Of a stretch of 23,524 nucleotides of DNA, positions 15,586 to 22,955 are shown piece after piece. Location: assembly GCA_900542255.1 (NCBI GenBank), contig UQMR01000034.1, positions 1-23,524 of the forward strand. Direction: 5' to 3'. The notes below the pieces were generated by a model. That model was not told where the DNA came from and did not search any database. It saw only the letters and a list, made by a program, of their open reading frames with translations. Made by a program: the position numbers and the translations under genes. How positions within the stretch are numbered: position 1 is the stretch's first letter; every line of letters begins with the position of its first letter. The DNA is from an uncultured Porphyromonadaceae bacterium. GTDB taxonomy: Bacteria > Bacteroidota > Bacteroidia > Bacteroidales > Barnesiellaceae_A.

Positions 15586-16700
15586 AAAACTATCCGTTGC
15601 TCTCCTTGCAAAAGCTCAATCACTCCTATGCCCGACAACTCAAAGAGGCGGCCGCTCGTGTGATAGACTCGGGCTGGTATCTCCATGGGGCCGAAACCGA
15701 GGCATTGGAGGCAGAGATATGTCATTTCCTGGGATGTCGCTATGCCATCGGCGTAGGGAACGGATTGGACTCTTTGCGGCTTATATTCAGGGCATATATC
15801 GAGTTGGGACGTTTGCGTCCCGGCGATGAGGTGATTGTACCCGCCAATACATTTATGGCTTCGGTGTTGGCTTTGACCGCCAACGGGCTTGTGCCGCGGT
15901 TTGTAGAACCTTCGGTGCATACACACAACATCGATACCGAGGCTTTGGCACATGCCGTTACTCCACGAGTGAAGGCTATATTGGTGGTACATCTTTATGG
16001 CCGTGCCTGCTGGGACGATAGCCTGGTGGCTGTGGCGCGTGATAACGGACTGATTGTTGTTGAAGACAATGCCCAGGCAATAGGGGCGCGTCCCATGAGT
16101 GATGCGTCGAGGCGTACCGGTGCATTGGGCGATGCCGCCGGCACGAGTTTTTATCCCGGAAAGAATCTCGGGGCGTTGGGCGATGCCGGTATCGTGACCA
16201 CATCCGACGCTGCGGTGGCAGAGATGGTGCGCAACCTTGCCAATTATGGCGGAAGCCGTCGCTATGTATATGAGCATCAGGGTATAAACAGCCGTATCGA
16301 TGAGTTGCAAGCCGCTTTCCTGCGTGTGAAACTGCCTTTTGTCGATGCCGAAAACAGTCGCCGCGATGAGTTGGCGCGACGTTATGACCAGAAAATATCC
16401 AATCCCTGTATCACACTGCCCGAGATACCTTGCAGGGGCTCACATGTGTGGCATCAATATGTAGTGCGTACACCTTACCGGGAGGCCTTCATGCACCATC
16501 TGCAAGAACAAGGCATTGCCACAGGCATACACTATCCCATACCGCCTCACAAGCAGGAGGCATACGGCGAATACAATACGCTGTCGCTGCCGGTGACGGA
16601 GATGCTGGCGCGCGAAGTGGTGAGTATGCCCATTGCCCCTTACCTTACCGATGATGACATAGATTATATTGCTGCGGCGGTAAACAGTTTCCGTCCCTGA
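15582..16700 (+). CDS. fdtB: DegT/DnrJ/EryC1/StrS-family sugar aminotransferase, FdtB/QdtB-like
   Basis: A 372-residue PLP enzyme that transfers an amino group to a nucleotide 3-keto-6-deoxy sugar, giving dTDP-3-amino-3,6-dideoxyhexose. Visible marks are GVGNGLDSLRL (57-67, cofactor phosphate and ring), VPANTFMAS (86-94), VVEDNAQAIGA (159-169, Asp162 facing the pyridine nitrogen), and SFYPGKNLGALGDAG with Lys194 as the Schiff-base lysine. NYGGSRRYVYEHQGINSRIDELQAAFLR and HYPIPPHKQEAY are also typical. The ATG overlaps the stop of the second isomerase (ATGA), which ties the functions together. No acetyltransferase or RmlA/RmlB gene is present, so earlier and later steps must be encoded elsewhere. 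FdtB versus QdtB is not decided by sequence inspection. Confidence 0.9.
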   Translation: MKNYPLLSLQKLNHSYARQLKEAAARVIDSGWYLHGAETEALEAEICHFLGCRYAIGVGNGLDSLRLIFRAYIELGRLRPGDEVIVPANTFMASVLALTANGLVPRFVEPSVHTHNIDTEALAHAVTPRVKAILVVHLYGRACWDDSLVAVARDNGLIVVEDNAQAIGARPMSDASRRTGALGDAAGTSFYPGKNLGALGDAGIVTTSDAAVAEMVRNLANYGGSRRYVYEHQGINSRIDELQAAFLRVKLPFVDAENSRRDELARRYDQKISNPCITLPEIPCRGSHVWHQYVVRTPYREAFMHHLQEQGIATGIHYPIPPHKQEAYGEYNTLSLPVTEMLAREVVSMPIAPYLTDDDIDYIAAAVNSFRP

Positions 16701-16703
16701 CGC

Positions 16704-16734
16704 TTGCTATATCATGCCATAATATCTACCTTTG
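16704..16734 (+). promoter_or_regulatory. nadC promoter
   Basis: TTG at 16704-16706, exactly 20 bases, then TACCTTTG at 16727-16734, between the aminotransferase stop and ATG 16763. The predicted leader is about 23 bases, so nadC need not be read from the sugar operon. Confidence 0.6.
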
Positions 16735-16762
16735 CACCCGAATATCATAAAATACAATTCAG

Positions 16763-17611
16763 ATGGAAACTCCTCAACAACTTATAGATGAGCTTATAAG
16801 ACTCGCTTTTGCCGAGGATATAGGCGACGGCGACCATACCACGCTTTGTTGTATCCCAGCTACCGAAATGGGACGTCAGAAACTTCTTATCAAAGAAGCC
16901 GGCGTATTGGCCGGTGTTGAAGTTGCGCGCCGTGTATTCAACTATTTCGACCCCGGGTTGAAGATGACGGTTTACATCGAAGACGGTGCCGAAGTAAAGC
17001 CCGGCGATGTGGCTTTTATCGTAGAAGGCAAGGTACAATCGCTGTTGCAGGTAGAGCGTACGATGCTCAACATCATGCAGCGCATGAGTGGTATTGCTAC
17101 CATGACAAGGCGTTATGTGAAGGCGATAGAAGGAACCGGCGCTCGTGTGCTCGATACCCGCAAAACGACGCCCGGAATGCGTATGTTGGAGAAAGAGGCT
17201 GTCAAGATAGGCGGTGGCGTGAACCATCGTATAGGTCTCTTCGATATGATTTTGCTCAAAGACAATCATGTCGATTTTGCCGGTGGTATTGAAAACGCCA
17301 TCAATCGAGCTCATGAATATCTCAAAGAGAAAGGCAAAGACTTGAAGATAGAGATAGAGGTGCGCAATATGGATGAGTTGCGCGAAGCGTTGCGCGTGGG
17401 AGGTGTAGACCGTATCATGTTCGACAATTTCACCCCCGAGCAGACACGCGAAGCGGTAGCCATCGTAAACCATCGTTGCGAGACCGAGTCGTCGGGCGGT
17501 ATTACCTTCGATACGATACGCAGCTATGCCGAGTGCGGCGTCGATTTTATCTCCGTAGGGGCTTTGACGCATTCGGTGAAAGGTCTCGACATGAGCTTCA
17601 AGGCTTGCTGA
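16763..17611 (+). CDS. nadC: Nicotinate-nucleotide pyrophosphorylase (quinolinate phosphoribosyltransferase)
   Basis: NadC decarboxylates quinolinate and joins it to PRPP to form nicotinate mononucleotide, the third step of de novo NAD synthesis. The 282 residues match the family. Diagnostic segments are EDIGDGDHTT (18-27), ERTMLNIMQRMSGIAT (98-113), DTRKTTPGMR (131-140), KIGGGVNHRIGLFDMILLKDNH (148-169, with the substrate-binding His and Lys), EIEVRN, MFDNF and SVGALTHS near the C-terminus. It has its own promoter and terminator, and nadA and nadB are not in the window. Confidence 0.97.
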   Translation: METPQQLIDELIRLAFAEDIGDGDHTTLCCIPATEMGRQKLLIKEAGVLAGVEVARRVFNYFDPGLKMTVYIEDGAEVKPGDVAFIVEGKVQSLLQVERTMLNIMQRMSGIATMTRRYVKAIEGTGARVLDTRKTTPGMRMLEKEAVKIGGGVNHRIGLFDMILLKDNHVDFAGGIENAINRAHEYLKEKGKDLKIEIEVRNMDELREALRVGGVDRIMFDNFTPEQTREAVAIVNHRCETESSGGITFDTIRSYAECGVDFISVGALTHSVKGLDMSFKAC

Positions 17612-17643
17612 GACGATGCGGCAGCGGCCGCCCCTTTATGTAT

Positions 17644-17686
17644 AAAAGCGCAACTTATTTCAGGATGAGATAAGTTGCGCTTTTTT
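17644..17686 (+). terminator. nadC terminator, probably bidirectional
   Basis: A perfect 15-bp stem (AAAAGCGCAACTTAT with its complement at 17670-17684) and an 11-base loop, ending in six T. It is 33 bases past the nadC stop. Read on the minus strand it also ends in TTTT, so it could stop the WG-repeat gene, although that lies about 180 bases away. Nothing else was recognised in 17687-17868. Confidence 0.9.
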
Positions 17687-17868
17687 ATGTCGTGATTGTA
17701 GGTTCCTGTAATCTTCGGGTAACAGTAGCCTTTGTTGTATGGCCGTGTGCAATCTTTTTCATCATGATACAATATAGAGGGCCGGTTAAGCGAGGTCATT
17801 CGCTACACCGGAGGTGAAAAATACATCGCATCGCAAAAAGGTGTCCGGCTGGCTACTTGTCGTGGCAA

Positions 17869-18696
17869 TTACCGCTCCTGTATTTTGTTGCCCATGGTGT
17901 CGATGAAATAGCGGTTGTTGTTTTCTTGCACTTCGGCGCGTCCGTTGATGAAATATAGCGCGTTGTCGAAGGTGCAGGGGATGATTGTTGCGCCGCTTTC
18001 GTCGATGTAACCGTACTTCCCGTCGCGTTTGATGGTTGTAATACCGTCGCGGAAGGGGAGGCTTATATACTCGCATTCGCACGGGTATATCTCTTCGCCG
18101 GCGCGATTTATCAGGCCTTGCTTGCCATTGCGTTCCACTACGGCATATCCGCTTATGAAATCGGACGCCTTATCGTATTTGAAGGGGATGGCAACTTTTC
18201 CGTCGGGATATATGTATCCGCTTCTTCCGCATAGTTTGGCACGTGCTACGCCTTCGCAGAAACAGTCTGCAATATCATATTCAAAACCTACCACAACTTC
18301 GCCCCTGCGGTTTATGTAACCCCACTTTTCGTTCTTCTTTACTGGGGCAAGTCCTTCGGAGAAGGAGCGTATGTAGTCATATTCGGCTTTGACAATCATC
18401 TCGCCGGTAGGGTCTATAAATCCCCACATTTTCTCTTCCATCACAGCCGCCATACCTCCATCGAAGCGGAGGGCATCCTCATAACGGCAGGGAATGACAA
18501 GGTTACCTGTTATATCTATAAAACCATATAGTCCGTTAAGTTTTACTCTTGCCAGTCCTTCGCAAAATTCTCCGGCCGAGTCGTATATACATGGAATGAC
18601 AATCTCATCGGTAATTTTGCTTTTATAACCGTATGCACCGTGTGACGAGAACGGAGCCAGGTCGGCAGAGGGTTTTTCATCCATTATTGGTTTCAT
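17869..18696 (-). CDS. WG-repeat protein
   Basis: A 275-residue protein made almost entirely of about eight WG repeats (roughly 32 residues each, of the form GLYGFIDITGNLVIPCRYEDA, with later copies WGFIDPTG, WGYINRRG, SGYIYPDG, QGLINRAG and YGYIDESG). No signal peptide or membrane segment is visible, so it is probably cytosolic. The repeat is a beta-rich module of unknown function, thought to support protein interaction; no enzyme domain is attached here. The start could be at ATG 18696 or four codons later. It is on its own, with a possible promoter at 18812 and a gap of 200 bases to smpB. Confidence 0.88.
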   Translation of the reverse strand: MKPIMDEKPSADLAPFSSHGAYGYKSKITDEIVIPCIYDSAGEFCEGLARVKLNGLYGFIDITGNLVIPCRYEDALRFDGGMAAVMEEKMWGFIDPTGEMIVKAEYDYIRSFSEGLAPVKKNEKWGYINRRGEVVVGFEYDIADCFCEGVARAKLCGRSGYIYPDGKVAIPFKYDKASDFISGYAVVERNGKQGLINRAGEEIYPCECEYISLPFRDGITTIKRDGKYGYIDESGATIIPCTFDNALYFINGRAEVQENNNRYFIDTMGNKIQER

Positions 18697-18811
18697 TTCC
18701 GTGAAAATTAAAACAGCTTCACTCTATTTTATTTGTTATAAAGGCAAGCGCGTGTGGGTATTGCTGATTTAGGGTCGCTTTTGTATAATTATGGCACTCG
18801 TTTTCGAAAAG

Positions 18812-18840
18812 CAAATATAACAGAAATGTTTTTTATACAA
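18812..18840 (-). promoter_or_regulatory. Promoter of the WG-repeat gene
   Basis: Minus strand TATATTTG (18819-18812) matches TAnnTTTG, with a TTG 18 bases upstream (18840-18838). The leader would be about 110 bases. It lies between smpB and the WG gene, so it serves the latter. Confidence 0.45.
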
Positions 18841-18896
18841 TATGAAGTTTTTGAAAACTATGTTAAGCATTACCGATTTCCCGGTGCCACATTTCC

Positions 18897-19358
18897 CTAT
18901 CGCTTCATCGCCCGGTCTATGGCGCGCCGGTCTTCGCGTTCCTTGATGCTCTCGCGTTTGTCGTATTGTTTCTTTCCTTTGGCAACGGCAATGACTACTT
19001 TGGCAAGTCCTTTCTCGTTGATAAATAGACGTGTGGGTATGATAGAGTAGCCCGGTGTCTGCGATAGGTTGGCTACGCGGCTTATCTCCTTGCCGGTGAG
19101 CAAGAGTTTGCGGTCGCGGCGGGTGACGTGGTTGTTGTATGAGCCGAAAGAGTATTCGGCAATATACATGTTTTTTATCCATACCTCGCCGTTGTACACG
19201 TAGCAGAATGTATCGGCCAGGCTGGCTTTTCCTTCGCGTATCGATTTTATTTCGGTACCGGTCAGTACAATGCCGGCTTGCAGCGTGTCTGTTATTTCGT
19301 AATCGAAAGAGGCGCGCTTGTTCTTGATGTTTATGTTTGTATCGTGTTTGGCTTTCAT
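18897..19358 (-). CDS. smpB: SsrA-binding protein SmpB
   Basis: SmpB binds tmRNA and carries it to stalled ribosomes for trans-translation. The 153 residues match the family. Key segments are KRASFDYEI (14-22), [19 protein letters not shown] (29-47), a conserved basic patch [11 protein letters not shown] (77-87), and the lysine-rich tail [20 protein letters not shown] (116-135), whose following helix enters the mRNA channel. It starts three bases after the stop of the YIP1-family gene, so the two are probably one transcript. No tmRNA gene was recognised in the window. Confidence 0.97.
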   Translation of the reverse strand: MKAKHDTNINIKNKRASFDYEITDTLQAGIVLTGTEIKSIREGKASLADTFCYVYNGEVWIKNMYIAEYSFGSYNNHVTRRDRKLLLTGKEISRVANLSQTPGYSIIPTRLFINEKGLAKVVIAVAKGKKQYDKRESIKEREDRRAIDRAMKR

Positions 19359-19361
19359 TGT

Positions 19362-19895
19362 TCAGTTTACAATCATGTGGAGTATAGAGTTCCATATATA
19401 TGGCAACCCCAGAAGCAGTGCCGATGTGGTAACGACGAAGTTCAGTGTATCTTCCTCGGCAACATGGAGAAACTCTTTGCCTTTATAGATGACCCATATC
19501 ATGTACATGGGGGCAAACTCGACGAAAGAGAAGGGGCATGGCAGCAGATTGCTCACGATTGCGGCAAGCATCGTCACCGTGAATGTATATCCTGTAAAGA
19601 GGTGTATCTCTCTTGTGTCGCAAGATAGTTGGTAGTATTTGTGCGACAGGGCGTTGATGACGATGCGCGTTGTTGTGATACATGCCCAGAATTTGATAAG
19701 TGTGAGGATGCTTTCTTTGGTAGCCTCGGGCAGGCTTATGTAGCCATACTCGTATTTGATATATGTCGATGCAGCGGCGAGCAGCAATAGCGGATATACC
19801 AGCAGCGGCAGGAGGTACCGTTGCTTTATGGGATTCTCCGATAGCTCTTTCCACGCTTTTTCGGGAGCAAACAAGAGTAAAAATTGGGCTCGCAT
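19362..19895 (-). CDS. YIP1-family integral membrane protein
   Basis: A 177-residue hydrophobic protein with about five predicted membrane segments (around residues 28-46, 62-80, 102-122, 127-140 and 152-172). The opening FAPEKAWKELSENP resembles the amphipathic start seen in bacterial YIP1-domain proteins. Its biochemical role is unknown. It stands directly upstream of smpB, only three bases apart, and has a strong promoter, so it leads this two-gene unit. Family assignment is by pattern and is moderately sure. Confidence 0.75.
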   Translation of the reverse strand: MRAQFLLLFAPEKAWKELSENPIKQRYLLPLLVYPLLLLAAASTYIKYEYGYISLPEATKESILTLIKFWACITTTRIVINALSHKYYQLSCDTREIHLFTGYTFTVTMLAAIVSNLLPCPFSFVEFAPMYMIWVIYKGKEFLHVAEEDTLNFVVTTSALLLGLPYIWNSILHMIVN

Positions 19896-19919
19896 GGTTT
19901 CTGTTCAATTTACCGATGA

Positions 19920-19950
19920 CAAAAGTAAGGCTAAAATGTCATTGGGCAAA
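19920..19950 (-). promoter_or_regulatory. Promoter of the YIP1-family gene and smpB
   Basis: On the minus strand TTTG (19950-19947), a 19-base spacer, then TACTTTTG (19927-19920), a complete Bacteroidota promoter. The predicted leader is about 20 bases before ATG 19895. Confidence 0.65.
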
Positions 19951-20019
19951 GTACGCGGCTTGTTTTTTTGCCTGAAAATATTCGGGAACAATCTCTTGTG
20001 ACAGGGGTAAGAGTCAGTC

Positions 20020-20949
20020 TTACTCTTTGTTTTCCATGCCGAATACGTTTTCGGGATTTGTACCGAACGGTTCTATATGTACCACAATATCGTATACCTC
20101 GGGAATGCTGTTGCGAATGCTCTCTTCTACTTCATTGGCAAGTGCGTGTGCTTGCCACAGTGTCATATCGCCATCGGCTTCGGCATCGAGTGTTATCATG
20201 TATTTGCCTCCTATACTGCGGGAACGCACCCGGTGCGGATTCTTTATCCCCTCCACTTGGCCGATGGCATCGAAAATCTTTTGGTATACCGATGTATCTT
20301 TCACGCCGTCCATCAACTCCACGTTCGAGTCCATGAATATCTTGAAGGCCGAGCGTAGGATGAAACAACTTACCAGCAGGGCGGTGATGGCATCGAAGAT
20401 GGGCATGTGCAGTACGTATGTAAAGAAGAGACCTATGAGTACACTCAGAGAGATGATTACATCGTTGCGCATGTTTATTCCGTTGGCAATCAGCATCGAA
20501 GAGCCTACTTTGCGTCCTGTCGATGTCTGGTATCGAGCCAGCAGCAGCTTGCACACGATAGAGGCCACTGTCACGTATATGGCTATGATGCCGGGCAAGG
20601 GGCGAGCCTCTTCCGAAAAGAGTTGCTCGACTGCCGAGATGAGCATTTGGGCCCCGGCAAAGAAGATGACCATAGAGAGTATCTTTGTGGCAATAGACTC
20701 GGCCTTGGCATAGCCGTACACATATTTCGAGTTGGGTTTGCGTCCCATGATTTTGGCCGTAATTGCCATTACGATAGAGATGGCGACGTCTGATGCCGAG
20801 TCGATACCGTCACTTATTACAGCGAAACTGCCGCTTATAAAACCCACGATAAGTTTGGCGACGGAGAGAATGCCGTTGCCGGCGATGCTGATATACGATG
20901 CCGTGAGCACTTGCTTTTGCGTATCGTCGTTGTTATTGACCTGTTTCAT
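20020..20949 (-). CDS. Cation diffusion facilitator (CDF) family transporter
   Basis: A 309-residue inner-membrane transporter that exports a divalent metal ion, normally by proton exchange. About six membrane segments are visible in residues 13-190, followed by a cytoplasmic CDF domain (HRVRSRSIGGKYMITLDAEADGDM, then a HALANEVE helix and VVHIEP). In TM2 the metal site reads DSASD (Asp50, Asp54), the DxxxD type of FieF-like proteins. In TM5, where zinc members have HxxxD and manganese members DxxxD, it reads NMRND (Asn159, Asp163). Substrate therefore cannot be predicted. The open frame reaches 21153, but ATG 20949 (MKQVNNND) is right by length and context. A weak promoter-like CGAAGTTA lies at 20974 on the plus strand. 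Confidence 0.92.
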   Translation of the reverse strand: MKQVNNNDDTQKQVLTASYISIAGNGILSVAKLIVGFISGSFAVISDGIDSASDVAISIVMAITAKIMGRKPNSKYVYGYAKAESIATKILSMVIFFAGAQMLISAVEQLFSEEARPLPGIIAIYVTVASIVCKLLLARYQTSTGRKVGSSMLIANGINMRNDVIISLSVLIGLFFTYVLHMPIFDAITALLVSCFILRSAFKIFMDSNVELMDGVKDTSVYQKIFDAIGQVEGIKNPHRVRSRSIGGKYMITLDAEADGDMTLWQAHALANEVEESIRNSIPEVYDIVVHIEPFGTNPENVFGMENKE

Positions 20950-21260
20950 GAGCCTCGAATTTGAGTGAAATCGCGAAGTTAGATAAAAAGTGTATGTCGT
21001 CGGTCGTTGCAGGTGTAATTTTTTGATTTTTTTGGAGTGATATATCGCCGGCTTGTACCGACAATGCCGGCGGCATGAAGCAGGCATTCCTTTCGGGATT
21101 TTTCGCATGAGAAATAAAATATAAGTAGGCGTAAAGTGATGCGGTTTCGGCAATGTTTTTTACCTTTGTGAGGTAGTGAGCCCTGCAATGAGCCTTTGGA
21201 CATGGAGTATGCCGGAGCCGGCTTGTGTGGGGTAAACGTCTGAAACAAATAGTCGTATTT
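20950..21260. other. Intergenic region between CDF and rpe with inverted and direct repeats
   Basis: This 311-base region separates divergent genes. It holds the rpe promoter, a GC-rich hairpin (CGCCGGC at 21046-21052 with GCCGGCG at 21066-21072 and an inner TTGT/ACAA pair), and a 10-base direct repeat GCCGGCTTGT at 21047-21056 and 21217-21226. No coding frame looks real. Confidence 0.55.
21161..21168 (+). promoter_or_regulatory. rpe promoter (-7 element)
   Basis: TACCTTTG matches TAnnTTTG exactly. The -33 region is not clear. The predicted leader is about 87 bases. Confidence 0.45.
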
Positions 21261-21908
21261 ATGAATGTTATAGTATCACCATCTATTCTTTCGGCCGATT
21301 TCGGTAATTTGGAGCATGAGTTGCGTACCATAGATAGCTGCGATTGGATTCATGTCGATGTTATGGACGGAGTCTTTGTCCCTAATATCTCTATCGGTTT
21401 TCCGGTTATAAAATCGGTGGCGCGATATACGGACAAGCCGTTGGACGTGCATCTTATGATTGTCGACCCCGACCGCTATATAGAGCGTTGCCGCGAATGC
21501 GGGTCGCATCTTGTGACGGTGCATTATGAGGCATGCAGGCATCTGCACCGTACGGTTATGGCTATCAAGGATGCCGGCATGAAAGCGGGTGTTTCGCTCA
21601 ATCCCCATACGCCGGTGGGCGCTTTGGAGGAGATACTCCCGTACCTCGATTTGGTATTGCTCATGTCGGTCAATCCCGGTTATGGCGGGCAGGCTTTCAT
21701 AGAGACCTCGGTGCAAAAGGTGGCGCGTCTGCGGCGTCTTGTCGAAGAAACCGGCGCGAAGGCTTTGATAGAGGTGGATGGCGGTGTAAATGTCGAGACG
21801 GGCCGTCGACTGGTTGAGGCCGGCGCCGATGCGCTTGTAGCCGGAAACTACGTATTTAGTTCGTCAGACCGTGCTGCGGCTATCGCTTCGCTGAAACAGT
21901 TGGGATGA
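21261..21908 (+). CDS. rpe: Ribulose-phosphate 3-epimerase
   Basis: Rpe interconverts ribulose 5-phosphate and xylulose 5-phosphate in the pentose phosphate pathway. The 215-residue TIM barrel has all hallmarks: SPSILSADF (6-14), WIHVDVMDGVFVPN (29-42, metal ligands His31 and Asp33), DVHLMI (62-67, His64), MSVNPGYGGQAFI (135-147) and EVDGGV (171-176, Asp173). The catalytic and metal residues are intact, so it should be active. The start at ATG 21261 is chosen over the GTG at 21225 because it matches the family N-terminus. The exported hydrolase gene follows at 25 bases (or 10 with a GTG start), so they are probably co-transcribed. Confidence 0.97.
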   Translation: MNVIVSPSILSADFGNLEHELRTIDSCDWIHVDVMDGVFVPNISIGFPVIKSVARYTDKPLDVHLMIVDPDRYIERCRECGSHLVTVHYEACRHLHRTVMAIKDAGMKAGVSLNPHTPVGALEEILPYLDLVLLMSVNPGYGGQAFIETSVQKVARLRRLVEETGAKALIEVDGGVNVETGRRLVEAGADALVAGNYVFSSSDRAAAIASLKQLG

Positions 21909-21933
21909 CGATAACAATGTGAATGAATTGGTA

Positions 21934-22848
21934 ATGAGACGATTGCTTGTCATATGTTTATGCCTCTGTGGTGTACTTGCATCATGGGCTATCAAGCCCG
22001 ACCGCCAATATATACGTTATCCTTATCACAACGGATTGATATATGAGCCGTTAGAGGTTGTTACCACCGACGGGTATAGGATAGAGACCTGGTTCTATCC
22101 GGCACAAATGCTATCGGACAGCGTGCAGTCGTCTGATGAGCCGTTGCCCTTCAAGACCATCGATGCCGAGCCTCGCCCTACGTTGATAATTTGTAACGGC
22201 GATGCCGCCAATATGTCCTATTATCAAATGATGCTGGCCGCCTGCTATGCTGCCAACGGGTATAATGTGGTGACTTTCGATTGGCGGGGATTCGGTGCGA
22301 GCGACCCCTTTGAGATGGATACCGACTATTTGTGTTACACAGAGATGCTTCTCGATTATGATGCCGTTATCGATGCTGTCGCCCGTCTCCCGTATGTAGA
22401 TGATGACAAAATTTTCCTCCTCGGGTGGTCTACCGGAGCCTATCTCTCCATGATAGCGGCCCAACGCAACGAAGTGTGCGGTTGTATCCTGCGGGGATGC
22501 ATTACCTCGTTTGAAGATGCCATCCCCGTAATAAAGCATGACAAAGGCAATGATGACCTCAACCTTGTCGTGCCAGCCGATTTCCCGCTCGAAGCCCAGC
22601 CGTTGCCGGCGGCTCCCCATTTCAAGCGCGATGTGCTGTTGGTTGTGGGAGAGAACGATACCCGTACGCCGCCGTGGATGTCGCAAAAGATATACGACGC
22701 TCTGCCCGAGGCGATATACAAAGAGCTGTGGATTGTACCCGGAGCCCGGCATTCGGCCCAGGAGGCACCCGAGTTTATGGCTCTGCCGGAATTCCTTGCG
22801 CGCACCATATCGTTTATGGAGGCATCTGCCCGCCGAGGAGGCTCATAA
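21934..22848 (+). CDS. Exported alpha/beta hydrolase
   Basis: A 304-residue serine hydrolase with an N-terminal signal peptide (MRRLLVICLCLCGVLASWA). The alpha/beta fold is shown by FDWRGFGASD near 115-124, the nucleophile motif GWSTG (Ser166), VVGENDTRTP (Asp242) and GARHSAQ (His273), a complete catalytic triad. Many such proteins are esterases or peptidases; the substrate cannot be predicted here. A GTG at 21919 would add five residues; ATG 21934 gives a cleaner signal peptide. Cysteines near the signal could suggest a lipoprotein, but no convincing lipobox is seen, so export to the periplasm is the safer reading. It follows rpe closely. Confidence 0.85.
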   Translation: MRRLLVICLCLCGVLASWAIKPDRQYIRYPYHNGLIYEPLEVVTTDGYRIETWFYPAQMLSDSVQSSDEPLPFKTIDAEPRPTLIICNGDAANMSYYQMMLAACYAANGYNVVTFDWRGFGASDPFEMDTDYLCYTEMLLDYDAVIDAVARLPYVDDDKIFLLGWSTGAYLSMIAAQRNEVCGCILRGCITSFEDAIPVIKHDKGNDDLNLVVPADFPLEAQPLPAAPHFKRDVLLVVGENDTRTPPWMSQKIYDALPEAIYKELWIVPGARHSAQEAPEFMALPEFLARTISFMEASARRGGS

Positions 22849-22933
22849 GCGTGAGACAGGGCCTCTACGCCTGTAATTCTGTAAAATTTTTCGGTAATTA
22901 TGTAACATCTGTTTTTTGCATTCTCTCTTATTT

Positions 22934-22951
22934 TGCTGTATAAAAACAGCA
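22934..22951 (+). promoter_or_regulatory. Inverted repeat upstream of the P1B ATPase gene, possible operator
   Basis: TGCTGT and ACAGCA form a perfect 6-bp inverted repeat with a 6-base spacer, ending five bases before the ATG. An imperfect -7 element TTATTTTG (22928-22935) overlaps its left edge, so the repeat would cover the transcription start. It could bind a metal-responsive regulator or fold in the RNA; neither is shown. Confidence 0.35.
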
Positions 22952-22955
22952 TGAT

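Noticed and set aside
15543..16310. 255-residue open frame antisense to the aminotransferase
   Set aside because: It lies opposite a clear PLP enzyme gene and has no recognisable motif or promoter.
16745..17572. 275-residue open frame antisense to nadC
   Set aside because: It mirrors a highly conserved gene; its composition is that of a shadow frame.
18697..18896. Possible tmRNA (ssrA) next to smpB
   Set aside because: No tRNA-like ends or tag-coding frame could be recognised here or elsewhere in the window.
20006..20022. Small hairpin GTAAGA/TCTTAC at the CDF stop codon
   Set aside because: Only 6 bp, overlaps the stop codon and has no T run, so not called as a terminator.
20950..21153. 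68-residue N-terminal extension of the CDF protein
   Set aside because: The extension is basic and unlike any CDF start; ATG 20949 gives the normal length.
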